NCBI RefSeq assembly: GCF_000260985.4
Contig: NC_017857.3
Coordinates: forward strand, 3,071,001-3,135,000
DNA: 64,000 nucleotides
Direction: 5' to 3'
Origin: Methylophaga nitratireducenticrescens
GTDB taxonomy: Bacteria > Pseudomonadota > Gammaproteobacteria > Nitrosococcales > Methylophagaceae
In this document: positions 35,363 to 44,144 of the stretch, piece by piece
Numbering within the stretch: the first letter of the stretch is position 1
Layout: each line of letters opens with the position of its first letter
Position numbers and translations under genes: made by a program
The notes under the pieces: generated by a model
What the model was told of the DNA's origin: nothing
What the model saw: only the letters and a program-made list of their open reading frames with translations
Databases searched by the model: none

Positions 35363-36526
35363 ATGAGTAATGCTTATCTTTTTACCTCTGAATCCGTTTC
35401 AGAAGGTCATCCAGATAAAGTAGCAGACCAAATTTCCGACGCTGTTTTAGATGCAATCCTGACCAAAGATCCCCACGCTCGTGTTGCTTGCGAAACGCTG
35501 ATTAAAACCGGTGTTGCGATTGTGGCTGGCGAAATTTCAACCAGCGCCTGGGTAGACTTGGAAGACATTGTTCGTAAAACTATTACGGATATTGGTTACA
35601 ACAGCTCCGAAGTTGGGTTTGATGGCCAGACCTGTGGGGTCATGTCGGTTATCGGTAAACAGTCCGGTGACATTGCTATGGGTGTGGATCGTGAAACAGA
35701 AGAAGATCAAGGTGCCGGTGATCAAGGCTTGATGTTTGGCTATGCCAGCAATGAAACCGAAGTGCTTATGCCTGCGCCGATCACTTATGCACATCGTCTG
35801 GTCAAACGTCAGGCTGAAGTACGTAAAAGCGGTGAATTACCGTGGTTACGCCCTGACGCCAAAAGTCAGGTGACATTTGCCTATGAAAATGGCGTACCGG
35901 TCGGTATTGATGCCGTGGTTTTATCAACCCAACATAATCCTGAAATCAGCCAATCTGATCTGAAAGAAGCGGTCATGGAGCTCATCATCAAACAGACGCT
36001 TCCAGCTGAATGGTTAACCAGGGATACCCGCTACCACATCAATCCGACCGGACAATTTATTATTGGTGGTCCTGTGGGAGATTGCGGTCTGACCGGTCGT
36101 AAAATTATTGTCGACACATATGGTGGTATGGCCCGTCATGGTGGCGGCGCATTCTCCGGCAAGGATCCTTCAAAAGTCGATCGTAGCGCAGCCTATGCGG
36201 GTCGCTATGTGGCGAAAAATATTGTCGCCGCCGGGCTTGCTGATCGTTGCGAAATCCAGGTTTCGTATGCCATAGGCGTTGCAGAACCCACCTCGATCAG
36301 TGTCGATACCTTTGGTACCGGCAAAATTGCTGAAAATAAACTTGTCGCATTAGTTCGTGAGCATTTTGATCTGCGCCCGATTGGCCTTATCAAAATGTTG
36401 GATTTAGTCCGTCCTATTTATCAGCAAACTGCCGCATATGGCCATTTTGGACGTGAACAAGCTGACTTCAGTTGGGAACGAACAGATCTTGCTCCCGTTT
36501 TACGTGACGCAGCAAAAATCAACTAA
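35363..36526 (+). CDS. metK: S-adenosylmethionine synthetase
   Basis: From ATG at 35363 the product is 387 residues. This start has an AGGAAG ribosome site six bases upstream and gives the canonical [19 protein letters not shown]; an ATG at 35348 in frame is inside the ribosome-site region and is rejected. [16 protein letters not shown] binds ATP and Mg, DQGLMFGYA is the DQG methionine loop, and [16 protein letters not shown] is the phosphate loop. It makes SAM from methionine and ATP. It is the first gene after the SAH riboswitch and is followed by ahcY after 14 bp. Confidence 0.97.
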   Translation: MSNAYLFTSESVSEGHPDKVADQISDAVLDAILTKDPHARVACETLIKTGVAIVAGEISTSAWVDLEDIVRKTITDIGYNSSEVGFDGQTCGVMSVIGKQSGDIAMGVDRETEEDQGAGDQGLMFGYASNETEVLMPAPITYAHRLVKRQAEVRKSGELPWLRPDAKSQVTFAYENGVPVGIDAVVLSTQHNPEISQSDLKEAVMELIIKQTLPAEWLTRDTRYHINPTGQFIIGGPVGDCGLTGRKIIVDTYGGMARHGGGAFSGKDPSKVDRSAAYAGRYVAKNIVAAGLADRCEIQVSYAIGVAEPTSISVDTFGTGKIAENKLVALVREHFDLRPIGLIKMLDLVRPIYQQTAAYGHFGREQADFSWERTDLAPVLRDAAKIN

Positions 36527-36540
36527 CACAGGAATTTATC

Positions 36541-37851
36541 ATGCAACCTGCAGTAGAAAACTTAACACCCGATTACAAAGTTGCCGACATTAGTCTGGCG
36601 AAATGGGGCCATCAGGAAATCAAAATCGCTGAAAGTGAAATGCCTGGTCTGATGGCGTTACGTGAGGAATATGCCGACCAATATCCGCTAAAAGGTGCGC
36701 GTATTGCAGGTTGTCTACATATGACTATCCAAACTGCCGTGTTGATTGAAACATTGGTGGAATTAGGTGCTGAAGTGCGCTGGTCTTCATGCAATATCTT
36801 TTCAACGCAGGATCACGCTGCAGCGGCGATTGCCGATCAGGGCATTCCGGTTTTTGCCTGGAAAGGTGAAACTGAAGAAGAAGCCGTCTGGTGTATTCGC
36901 CAAACCATTATGGGCACTGACGGCTGGCGTCCGAATATGATTCTGGATGATGGTGGTGATTTAACCACGATGATGCATCAGGATTATCCTGAATTATTGG
37001 CAGATGTAAAAGGTCTGTCTGAAGAAACCACCACCGGCGTTCACCGTTTATACGAAATGATGAAAGCTGGCGCATTAAAAGTCCCGGCGATCAACGTTAA
37101 CGACTCAGTCACCAAATCCAAATTCGATAACCTTTACGGCTGCCGTGAATCACTGCTTGACGGTATCAAGCGTGCAACCGATGTCATGGTTGCTGGCAAA
37201 ATCTGCGTGGTGTTGGGTTACGGCGATGTGGGTAAAGGTTGTGCGCAGGCTTTCCGTGGCATGGGCGCTACCGTAATGATTACTGAAATTGATCCAATTT
37301 GTGCTCTGCAGGCAGCAATGGAAGGTTACCGTATTGTCACCATGGATGAAGTCGCTGATAAGGCCGATATCTTTGTTACTGCTACCGGTAATATCAATGT
37401 CATTAATCATGATCATATGGCAGCGATGCGTAACGAAGCTATCGTTTGTAACATCGGTCACTTTGATAACGAAATTGATGTTGCTTCACTGCGTAACTAC
37501 GAGTGGGAAAACATTAAACCTCAGGTTGACCACGTTATTTTCCCTGATGGTAAGCGTATTATCCTGTTGGCTGAGGGTCGTCTGGTCAATCTGGGCTGTG
37601 CAACCGGTCATCCAAGCTTTGTGATGTCTGCGTCTTTCACCAATCAGGTCATGGCGCAAATCGAGTTATGGCATAACAGTGCCAACTACGAGAATAAAGT
37701 GTATGTGTTACCAAAACGTCTGGACGAAAAAGTAGCTCGACTGCATTTAGGCCGAATCGGTGCTAATCTGACCGAATTAAATGCTGAACAGGCCAAATAT
37801 TTAGGGCTTGAGCAACAAGGCCCTTTTAAACCAGAACACTATCGTTACTAA
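36541..37851 (+). CDS. ahcY: Adenosylhomocysteinase (SAH hydrolase)
   Basis: A 436-residue NAD-dependent enzyme splitting SAH to homocysteine and adenosine, which relieves product inhibition of methyltransferases. [12 protein letters not shown] and [17 protein letters not shown] form the substrate site. [20 protein letters not shown] is the NAD fold, and the C-terminal [12 protein letters not shown] and EHYRY end are conserved. It is the logical main target of the upstream SAH riboswitch. It is followed by a hairpin with a T-run and then metF 58 bp downstream. Confidence 0.98.
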   Translation: MQPAVENLTPDYKVADISLAKWGHQEIKIAESEMPGLMALREEYADQYPLKGARIAGCLHMTIQTAVLIETLVELGAEVRWSSCNIFSTQDHAAAAIADQGIPVFAWKGETEEEAVWCIRQTIMGTDGWRPNMILDDGGDLTTMMHQDYPELLADVKGLSEETTTGVHRLYEMMKAGALKVPAINVNDSVTKSKFDNLYGCRESLLDGIKRATDVMVAGKICVVLGYGDVGKGCAQAFRGMGATVMITEIDPICALQAAMEGYRIVTMDEVADKADIFVTATGNINVINHDHMAAMRNEAIVCNIGHFDNEIDVASLRNYEWENIKPQVDHVIFPDGKRIILLAEGRLVNLGCATGHPSFVMSASFTNQVMAQIELWHNSANYENKVYVLPKRLDEKVARLHLGRIGANLTELNAEQAKYLGLEQQGPFKPEHYRY

Positions 37852-37860
37852 ACTTAACTG

Positions 37861-37890
37861 GGGCTAACCTTAAACGTTAGCCCTTTTTCT
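37861..37890 (+). terminator. Terminator or attenuator between ahcY and metF
   Basis: Stem GGGCTAAC/GTTAGCCC around CTTAAAC, then TTTTTCTTTT. It lies within the 58-bp gap before metF, so it would lower metF transcription relative to metK and ahcY unless read through. Confidence 0.85.
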
Positions 37891-37909
37891 TTTACCTAAA
37901 GTAAGCATC

Positions 37910-38761
37910 ATGTCCAAACAACCTGTTATCAGCTGCGAATTTTTCCCGCCAAAAACGGAAAAAGGCGCGCAAAATCTTTTATTGGTGCAAGAGCGATTAG
38001 CTGTATTAAAACCTGAATTTTACTCAGTGACTTTTGGTGCTGGAGGATCGACTCAGGATAATACCCTTGAGGCAGTTATCGCTATACAACAACGCTCAGC
38101 AGAGACAGGAATTGGTGCAGCTCCGCATTTATCCTGTGTGGGCTCATCAAAAGAACGCATCCGTACTATCCTGCAAACCTATATTGATAATGGAATTTCT
38201 CGCGTAGTGGCATTAAGAGGTGATTTACCCTCGGGTATGCGGGACCCGGGAGATTTTCGTTATGCCAATGAATTGGTGGACTTTATACGCAAAGAAACCG
38301 GCGACCATTTCACTATTGAAGTTGCAGCTTACCCCGAAGTACACCCTCAAGCACAGGATGCAGGTGTCGATCTGGAAAATTTCAAACGTAAGGTCGATGC
38401 CGGTGCTGACAGCGCGATTACTCAGTACTTTTTCAATATTGATTCTTACCTATACTTTGTCGAACGTTGTCAGAAAAAAGGTATAGATATCCCGATCATC
38501 CCCGGCATAATGCCAATTAATAATTATTCCCAACTTGCGCGCTTTTCTTCGGCTTGTGGTGCAGAAATTCCTCGTTGGCTCAAAAAGCGACTTGAAGAGT
38601 TTTATGATGACACAACCTCGATGCAGGCATTTACGACCGATTATCTGACTGAATTTACCGAAAAACTCATTAGTCTTGATGTACCCGGCTTACACTTTTA
38701 TTCAATGAATAAAACACAGCCTGTATTAACCGTATGCGAACGATTGGGATTAGTTCGCTGA
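37910..38761 (+). CDS. metF: Methylenetetrahydrofolate reductase
   Basis: A 283-residue FAD TIM-barrel enzyme that makes 5-methyl-THF for methionine synthase. SCEFFPPKT near the N terminus holds the catalytic glutamate. SVTFGAGGSTQD, ALRGDLP, AAYPEVHPQA, AGADSAITQYFFN and GIMPINNYSQ are conserved. It completes the methyl cycle encoded with metK and ahcY. The next gene starts within about 5-20 bp, so transport genes may share the transcript. Confidence 0.97.
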   Translation: MSKQPVISCEFFPPKTEKGAQNLLLVQERLAVLKPEFYSVTFGAGGSTQDNTLEAVIAIQQRSAETGIGAAPHLSCVGSSKERIRTILQTYIDNGISRVVALRGDLPSGMRDPGDFRYANELVDFIRKETGDHFTIEVAAYPEVHPQAQDAGVDLENFKRKVDAGADSAITQYFFNIDSYLYFVERCQKKGIDIPIIPGIMPINNYSQLARFSSACGAEIPRWLKKRLEEFYDDTTSMQAFTTDYLTEFTEKLISLDVPGLHFYSMNKTQPVLTVCERLGLVR

Positions 38762-38765
38762 CTAT

Positions 38766-39473
38766 TTGGATGCATTAGCCGTGGACTTTTTCGGCACATC
38801 TTTTACCGCAGCGCTTAAGCTGCTAATAGCCTTTGATGCCACCGTCTGGGAAATTATTCAGACATCGGTCAGCATTTCGGTTGCTGCCGCAGGAATCGCC
38901 GCCTTATTAGCGATTCCTGCCGGTGTGTTTACGGCATTAACCGAATTCCCTGGTAAAACGACACTGCAACATATCCTCAATACCTTAATGGCCATGCCTA
39001 CCGTGGTGATTGGGTTATTACTCTACGGTCTATTCAGCCGAATGGGGCCATTAGGGGAATTGGGGTTGCTTTATACACAATCCGCCATGATTATTGCGCA
39101 GAGCCTTCTGATTTTTCCCATTATGATGAATTTGACCCTGGTGACCGTCAATACGGCTGATCCTAGATTAATTATGACGCTGAAAAGTCTGGGCGCTAAT
39201 AAATGGCAACAATGCTTTCAGGTCTTGAAAGCTGTTCGCTTAGCCGTATTAGTCGCTATTCTGACCGGCTTTGGCCGTGCCATTGGCGAAGTTGGCGCGG
39301 CGATGATGCTGGGTGGAAATATTGAAGGCTACACCCGTACCATGACCACAGCGATTGCATTGGAAACCAGTAAAGGTGAGTTTGAACTGGCCTTGGCGCT
39401 CGGCATAGTGTTGCTAATGATCGCTTTTATACTGAATTTCGCTTTGTCCTGGATTAACCGTCGACTGTCATGA
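38766..39473 (+). CDS. tupB: Tungstate/molybdate-type ABC transporter permease
   Basis: About 235 residues with five to six membrane spans. The sequence MAMPTVVIGLLLYGLFSR and the permease loop around FGRAIGEVGAAMMLGGNIEG fit the TupB/WtpB group of oxyanion importers (the EAA-like loop ends in GRAIGEVGAAM). The start is uncertain: TTG at 38766 or GTG at 38781. It overlaps the ATPase gene by four bases. The periplasmic binding protein TupA is not in the window. Tungstate fits an organism that may use formate dehydrogenase, which is inference. Confidence 0.85.
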   Translation: MDALAVDFFGTSFTAALKLLIAFDATVWEIIQTSVSISVAAAGIAALLAIPAGVFTALTEFPGKTTLQHILNTLMAMPTVVIGLLLYGLFSRMGPLGELGLLYTQSAMIIAQSLLIFPIMMNLTLVTVNTADPRLIMTLKSLGANKWQQCFQVLKAVRLAVLVAILTGFGRAIGEVGAAMMLGGNIEGYTRTMTTAIALETSKGEFELALALGIVLLMIAFILNFALSWINRRLS

Positions 39474-40459
39474 CTTATGCATACCAATTAAACAATGTGA
39501 AGGTTCATTATCACGATCAGCTGGTACTGGATATTGAAAAACTGAATATTCCCGCTTATGAATGTTTGGCGGTATTGGGGGAAAATGGTGCAGGAAAATC
39601 CACCCTGTTTCATTTACTCTCATTATTACAAAAGCCCGATTCAGGTGATATCAGCGTATTAGACAATGAGATCAATGCTTCACAAACAAAACAGTGTCAC
39701 CAAATCGGGCTGGTGCCACAACACCCCTATATGCTACCCGGCACGGTAACAGACAATATTCGCCTGGCACTGAAGTTAAAAAAAGTTGATAAAGCCCGAC
39801 ATGCCTCTCAATTGCAACAGGCATTGGAAACCGTCAATTTAACCCATTTGGCAGATCAAACCGCCAACACCCTGTCGGGCGGAGAACAACGCCGTGTTGC
39901 GATTGCCAGGGTGCTGGCATTTGACCCCAAGATCCTGTTGCTCGACGAACCATTTGCTAATCTGGACAGCTTTCACCAGCGCCAACTGGAAGATGTGATC
40001 ACCATGTTGGCTAATGACAGTAAACGCACGATACTGTTTTCAACCCATGACCGCCTGCAGGCTTCAGCTATCACACCACATACCATTCAACTGCTTAAGG
40101 GTAAACCAATATCTGCTCCCCTGTTGAATCTGTTTCACGGCCATTATGACGGTGAACTTTTTCATACCAAAACATTGAAAATCTTTGCCGCAGAAGGCTC
40201 TCTTTCTGCCAGACATATTGCAATCGATCCGTTGGCGATAACTATCAGCACGCATGCTCATTCGGATAGCAGTGCCCGGAACCAGCTACCTGGCCGTCTA
40301 ATCAGTATCAGTGAAGCAGATAGAGCTGTTCGTCTAACCGTTGATTGTGGTGACAAATTCGAAGTGATTATCAGTCAGCAGGCTTTATCTGCTTTAGCCC
40401 TTTCGCTGGGAGCTTCGGTATGGATAAGTTTTAAAGCCACGGCGGTTACCCTGTTATGA
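39470..40459 (+). CDS. tupC: Tungstate/molybdate-type ABC transporter ATPase
   Basis: A 329-residue ATPase with Walker A GENGAGKST (about 36-44), signature LSGGEQRR, Walker B ILLLDEPFANLD and switch FSTHDR. An extra C-terminal part (about 265-329, from NQLPGRLISISEADRAV) resembles the TOBE/molybdate-binding domain of ModC-type ATPases. This suggests regulation by bound oxyanion. It pairs with the permease just upstream. Confidence 0.87.
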   Translation: MTYAYQLNNVKVHYHDQLVLDIEKLNIPAYECLAVLGENGAGKSTLFHLLSLLQKPDSGDISVLDNEINASQTKQCHQIGLVPQHPYMLPGTVTDNIRLALKLKKVDKARHASQLQQALETVNLTHLADQTANTLSGGEQRRVAIARVLAFDPKILLLDEPFANLDSFHQRQLEDVITMLANDSKRTILFSTHDRLQASAITPHTIQLLKGKPISAPLLNLFHGHYDGELFHTKTLKIFAAEGSLSARHIAIDPLAITISTHAHSDSSARNQLPGRLISISEADRAVRLTVDCGDKFEVIISQQALSALALSLGASVWISFKATAVTLL

Positions 40460-40545
40460 TTTTTATTTTAAAAACACGTATAGGCAACGGCGCGACGATT
40501 GGGGTAACATAAACTCATGGTCACAACATTAAATCAAAACATTAA

Positions 40546-42000
40546 GTGAAACCCTCCTTACAGTTACGCATTGGTCAAAGCCTGTCGATGACTCCACAGT
40601 TGCAGCAAGCTATCCGTTTGTTGCAATTATCGTCGCTGGAGCTACAGACTGAAATTCAGGAAGCACTGGAGACCAACCCTCTTCTGGAAGTCGAGGAAGA
40701 ATACAATTACGATGAACCAGGCACTGTCCGTCGCGACGAAGATACCGGAAGTCGTGAAATCAGTGAATTAGAAAATACTGATATCCCCGAAGATCTGCCT
40801 GTCGATAGTAAATGGGAAGATACCTACGACAATTCTCAGAGCCTGCCCAGTTCCGGCCCTTCCGGAGATAGCGATTTTGAGCGGGATAACCAGGATGAAA
40901 GCAGCAACAGTCTGCAACAGCATCTACTCTGGCAAATGCGTCTGACTCCTTTTACTGAAACCGAGCAGGCCATTGCCACCACTATTATCGATTCCATCGA
41001 AGACGATGGTTATTTAAAAACCACTTTGGAAGAAATTCAACAAAGTCTCGGCGAAGAATTTGCTGAAATAGAGCTTGATGAAATCGAAACCGTATTACAC
41101 CGGATTCATCACTTTGACCCTGTAGGCGTTGGCGCTCGGGATCTGCGTGAATGTCTGCTGATTCAATTACGATTATACGAATCGAGTGTCGCTTTAAAAC
41201 ATGTTGAGTTGCTGACTGAGTTGATTGATAAGCATCTGGATACACTGGCTAAACGTGATTACGCTCTGATTAAACGTGCTCTAAAAGTCAGCGATGACGA
41301 ATTAACCGATCTTGTGCGATCAATTCAGTTGCTGAACCCGCGCCCAGGCAGCAGTATCCAAACTGACAAAACGGAATATATCGTACCGGATGTTTATGCG
41401 ATAAAAGTCAACGGTAAATGGCAATTGTCACTCAATCCTGACAATGCACCTAAACTGCAGATTGCCGAGCATTACGCCTCGTTAATTAACCGGGCTGATA
41501 GTAGTGAAGAAAACACCTATTTGAAAAATAATCTGCAGGAAGCACGTTGGTTTCTGAAAAGTTTACAAAGCCGTAATGAGACATTACTTAAAGTCACCCA
41601 AGCAATTGTGGAACGCCAACGTGACTTTCTTGACCACGGCGAAGAGGCCATGAGACCGTTGGTCTTGGCAGATATAGCAGAAACAGTGGAAATGCATGAG
41701 TCCACTATCTCTCGCGTAACGACTCGCAAATATCTGCACACCCCACGAGGAATTTTTGAACTTAAATTCTTTTTCTCCAGCCATGTTGGTACTGAAAGTG
41801 GTGGGGAATGTTCTGCAACAGCCATTCGGGCGATCATCAAAAAACTGGTCGCCGCAGAAAACCCAAGAAAACCTCTGAGTGACAGCAAAATTGCTGATAT
41901 TCTGGGAGAACAGGGCATTAATGTCGCTCGCCGTACTATTGCAAAGTACCGCGAAACTCTAGCGATAGCGCCCTCAAATGAGCGTAAGCGACTGGTATAA
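40546..42000 (+). CDS. rpoN: RNA polymerase sigma-54 factor
   Basis: A 484-residue sigma-54. The start is GTG at 40546; an in-frame TAA lies directly before it, and MKPSLQLRIGQSLSMTPQLQ is the canonical N terminus. Region I is Q/L-rich for activator contact, region II is acidic (about 50-115), and region III ends with the RpoN box ARRTIAKYRE near 463 that reads the -24 element. The helix-turn-helix area is around MHESTISRVTTRKYLHTPRG. It heads the rpoN-hpf-ptsN-hprK cluster. The usual lptA-lptB neighbours upstream are missing and tupBC sits there instead. Confidence 0.98.
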   Translation: MKPSLQLRIGQSLSMTPQLQQAIRLLQLSSLELQTEIQEALETNPLLEVEEEYNYDEPGTVRRDEDTGSREISELENTDIPEDLPVDSKWEDTYDNSQSLPSSGPSGDSDFERDNQDESSNSLQQHLLWQMRLTPFTETEQAIATTIIDSIEDDGYLKTTLEEIQQSLGEEFAEIELDEIETVLHRIHHFDPVGVGARDLRECLLIQLRLYESSVALKHVELLTELIDKHLDTLAKRDYALIKRALKVSDDELTDLVRSIQLLNPRPGSSIQTDKTEYIVPDVYAIKVNGKWQLSLNPDNAPKLQIAEHYASLINRADSSEENTYLKNNLQEARWFLKSLQSRNETLLKVTQAIVERQRDFLDHGEEAMRPLVLADIAETVEMHESTISRVTTRKYLHTPRGIFELKFFFSSHVGTESGGECSATAIRAIIKKLVAAENPRKPLSDSKIADILGEQGINVARRTIAKYRETLAIAPSNERKRLV

Positions 42001-42035
42001 AACCAGTTTCCGTCCACCAACAGGAGTGATGCACT

Positions 42036-42362
42036 ATGCAATTAAATCTAAGCGGACAACATGTTGATATCACTGACAGCCTTCGGGATCATGTCAATAA
42101 AAAATTCGAGAAACTCACTCGTCATTTTGATCATATGACCAACGTGCATGTGGTGTTATCTGTCGAAAAGCTTCGGCAAAAAGCTGAAGCGACGGTTCAT
42201 GCCAGTGGAGCAGACTTATTTGCTTCAGACGAGCAGGAAAATATGTATACCGCTATTGAGAATCTGGTTGCAAAACTTGATCGACAAATCATCAAACACA
42301 AAGATAAAATTACCAACCATCATCAAGCTGATGGCGTGATTCAAAAACATAACGCTAGTTAA
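42036..42362 (+). CDS. hpf: Ribosome hibernation promoting factor
   Basis: A 108-residue short HPF/YfiA protein. MQLNLSGQHVDITDSLRDHV and the basic helix KKFEKLTRHFDHM are typical. DLFASDEQENMYTAIENLV and LDRQIIKHKDK complete the ribosome-binding fold. It promotes inactive 100S ribosomes in slow growth. It has an AGGAG ribosome site and follows rpoN by 35 bp. Confidence 0.95.
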   Translation: MQLNLSGQHVDITDSLRDHVNKKFEKLTRHFDHMTNVHVVLSVEKLRQKAEATVHASGADLFASDEQENMYTAIENLVAKLDRQIIKHKDKITNHHQADGVIQKHNAS

Positions 42363-42377
42363 GGAGCGGGATATTTC

Positions 42378-42839
42378 ATGCTTATTGCTGCACTGCTCGT
42401 AAATACGGACAATATCAGTTTCCACGACGAAGCGACCAGTAAAAAGCGGGTGATCGAAAATCTCAGTCGTATGCTGGCAGCCAATACCAGTGCAGCGACT
42501 GCTGAAAAAATCTTTCAAGTTCTGCTTGAACGCGAACGTTTAGGTAGTACGGGCTTGGGCAAGGGCGTGGCAATCCCCCACGCCCGTGTCCCCGATCTTA
42601 CCCATACCGTGGCCGCAATGTTAACGCTGGAAACGCCCGTCGAATTTGAAGCGGCTGATGGTAAACCCATTGATATTGCCTTTGGTTTATTAGTGCCGGA
42701 GGATGATACCGAACATCATTTACAGCATCTGTCACGCCTTGTGACATTATTTCGAGATGAGGAAATCTGCAACCGTATTCGACAGGCTGCCAGTGCCGAT
42801 GCCATTTTTGAACTATTGCTTTCTATCGACGAAGACTGA
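42378..42839 (+). CDS. ptsN: PTS IIA-like nitrogen regulatory protein
   Basis: A 153-residue EIIA(Ntr). The phosphoacceptor histidine is in GKGVAIPHARV near residue 69. The family marker LGSTGLGKG lies just before it. It receives phosphate from the HPr and EI encoded downstream and controls transport and stress targets by its phosphorylation state. The gap to hpf is only 15 bp. Confidence 0.94.
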   Translation: MLIAALLVNTDNISFHDEATSKKRVIENLSRMLAANTSAATAEKIFQVLLERERLGSTGLGKGVAIPHARVPDLTHTVAAMLTLETPVEFEAADGKPIDIAFGLLVPEDDTEHHLQHLSRLVTLFRDEEICNRIRQAASADAIFELLLSIDED

Positions 42840-42845
42840 TTTTTT

Positions 42846-43358
42846 ATGGCCTTGTCAGAAAACCTCAACAGCCAACACGGCGTTATGCTGCATTATCAGG
42901 GAAAAGGTATTCTGATCATTGGTGAAGCGGGCATTGGAAAAAGCAGCCTTGCACTCGAATTAATCCATCATGGTGCCTCCCTGATTGCCGACGATGTGGT
43001 GGATTTTGCGATAGAAGCTGATCAGCTTGTTGCTCATTGTCCTAAAGTACTTTCCGGCTTATTGCATAGCCGTGAATTGGGCTTGATGGATATCCGCAAA
43101 GTGTGTGGTGAAAATAGCTGGCGTGCCAGCACCACTGCAGATTTGTGCATTGAGCTGAAACAAATCTATCACCCTGAACCCAGTGTCAGCACGCCAATTC
43201 ACTATAAATTCATTCTTGGTAAAGCATTAGTTGTATTGACATTATCCATTGATAATCCGGCTTCATTAATAACCCGGGTTAATAGTTGGCTGGCAATGCA
43301 ACATTACCATGCAGACAGTCAGAATAATCAGCATAAAATGCTGCTGTGGCCAGTTTGA
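42846..43358 (+). CDS. hprK: Short HPr kinase/phosphorylase-like protein
   Basis: A 170-residue protein equivalent to the C-terminal catalytic domain of HprK. The P-loop is GEAGIGKSSLALEL near 27-40, then LIADDVVDF with the catalytic aspartate pair, and the signature-like LGLMDIRKVCG near 78-88. The N-terminal domain of Firmicute HprK is absent, as in short proteobacterial forms. The HPr encoded nearby has the Ser46-type GKSIMGVMM target. It lies where rapZ is found in enterobacteria. Confidence 0.85.
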   Translation: MALSENLNSQHGVMLHYQGKGILIIGEAGIGKSSLALELIHHGASLIADDVVDFAIEADQLVAHCPKVLSGLLHSRELGLMDIRKVCGENSWRASTTADLCIELKQIYHPEPSVSTPIHYKFILGKALVVLTLSIDNPASLITRVNSWLAMQHYHADSQNNQHKMLLWPV

Positions 43359-43470
43359 TAAAATGGCGTTTTAAGTCGCACTATTTGCCTAAAATGCGCA
43401 TATCCATTACATTCATCGGCGGTAAACGCCCTTTTCAATCTGACGTTTTCCAGTGACCAAGAGAACCAAA

Positions 43471-43875
43471 ATGACCGTAGGCATTTTAATCGTATCGCAC
43501 AATCATATAGGCACTGAGTTAATTAACACGGCCAGGCAAATGTTGTCCTGTTGTCCTTTGCCAACCAAAGTCATTTCTATCGAAGTTAAAGATAACCCTG
43601 ACGCCATTCGTAAACAACTTGATGGCGAACTGATTGGTTTGGATCAAGGAAATGGTATTTTGATTTTGACCGATATGTTTGGCTCAACCCCTAGTAATAT
43701 TGCCTGCGCGGTCTCTGATCGTGAAGATATCCGAATTGTTTCAGGACTCAATCTCCCCATGCTCATCCGCGTCTTAAACTATCCAACGTTAAACCTTGAT
43801 GAACTTGAACAAAAAGCGGTTAGTGGTGGCCAGGAAGGCATTGTACGTTGTCATCACTCAGGGTATCGCCCATGA
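43471..43875 (+). CDS. PTS EIIA component, mannose family
   Basis: From ATG at 43471 the product is 134 residues, MTVGILIVSHNHIGTELI. The active histidine is in VSHNHIG near residue 9-11. GILILTDMFGSTPSNIA near 61-77 is the EIIA(Man) fold signature. No EIIB, EIIC or EIID genes accompany it, so the role is probably regulatory. It overlaps the HPr start by four bases. Confidence 0.9.
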   Translation: MTVGILIVSHNHIGTELINTARQMLSCCPLPTKVISIEVKDNPDAIRKQLDGELIGLDQGNGILILTDMFGSTPSNIACAVSDREDIRIVSGLNLPMLIRVLNYPTLNLDELEQKAVSGGQEGIVRCHHSGYRP

Positions 43876-44144
43876 AACAAGAAAAAATATTTACGATTAT
43901 CAACCGACTAGGCCTGCACGCTCGGGCGGCGGCGAAATTTGTCACTACCGCTTCGGAATTTAGTGCTGATATCTATGTTTCACGCGATGATCGTCAGGTT
44001 AATGGTAAAAGTATTATGGGTGTAATGATGTTAGCTGCAGCCAAAGGCACTGAAATCCGGGTCACTGCAGAAGGAGATGACGCCGAATCAGCATTGCAAG
44101 CTATCGGGGAGTTGATTGCTGATTACTTTGGAGAAGGCCAATGA
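43872..44144 (+). CDS. ptsH: Phosphocarrier protein HPr
   Basis: A 90-residue HPr from ATG at 43872, which overlaps the preceding stop (ATGA); a longer frame from 43848 has no ribosome site. The active histidine is in RLGLHARAAAKF near residue 15. The regulatory serine is in GKSIMGVMMLAA near 46, the target of HprK. It shuttles phosphate from EI to the two EIIA proteins encoded in this cluster. It overlaps ptsI by four bases. Confidence 0.95.
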   Translation: MKQEKIFTIINRLGLHARAAAKFVTTASEFSADIYVSRDDRQVNGKSIMGVMMLAAAKGTEIRVTAEGDDAESALQAIGELIADYFGEGQ

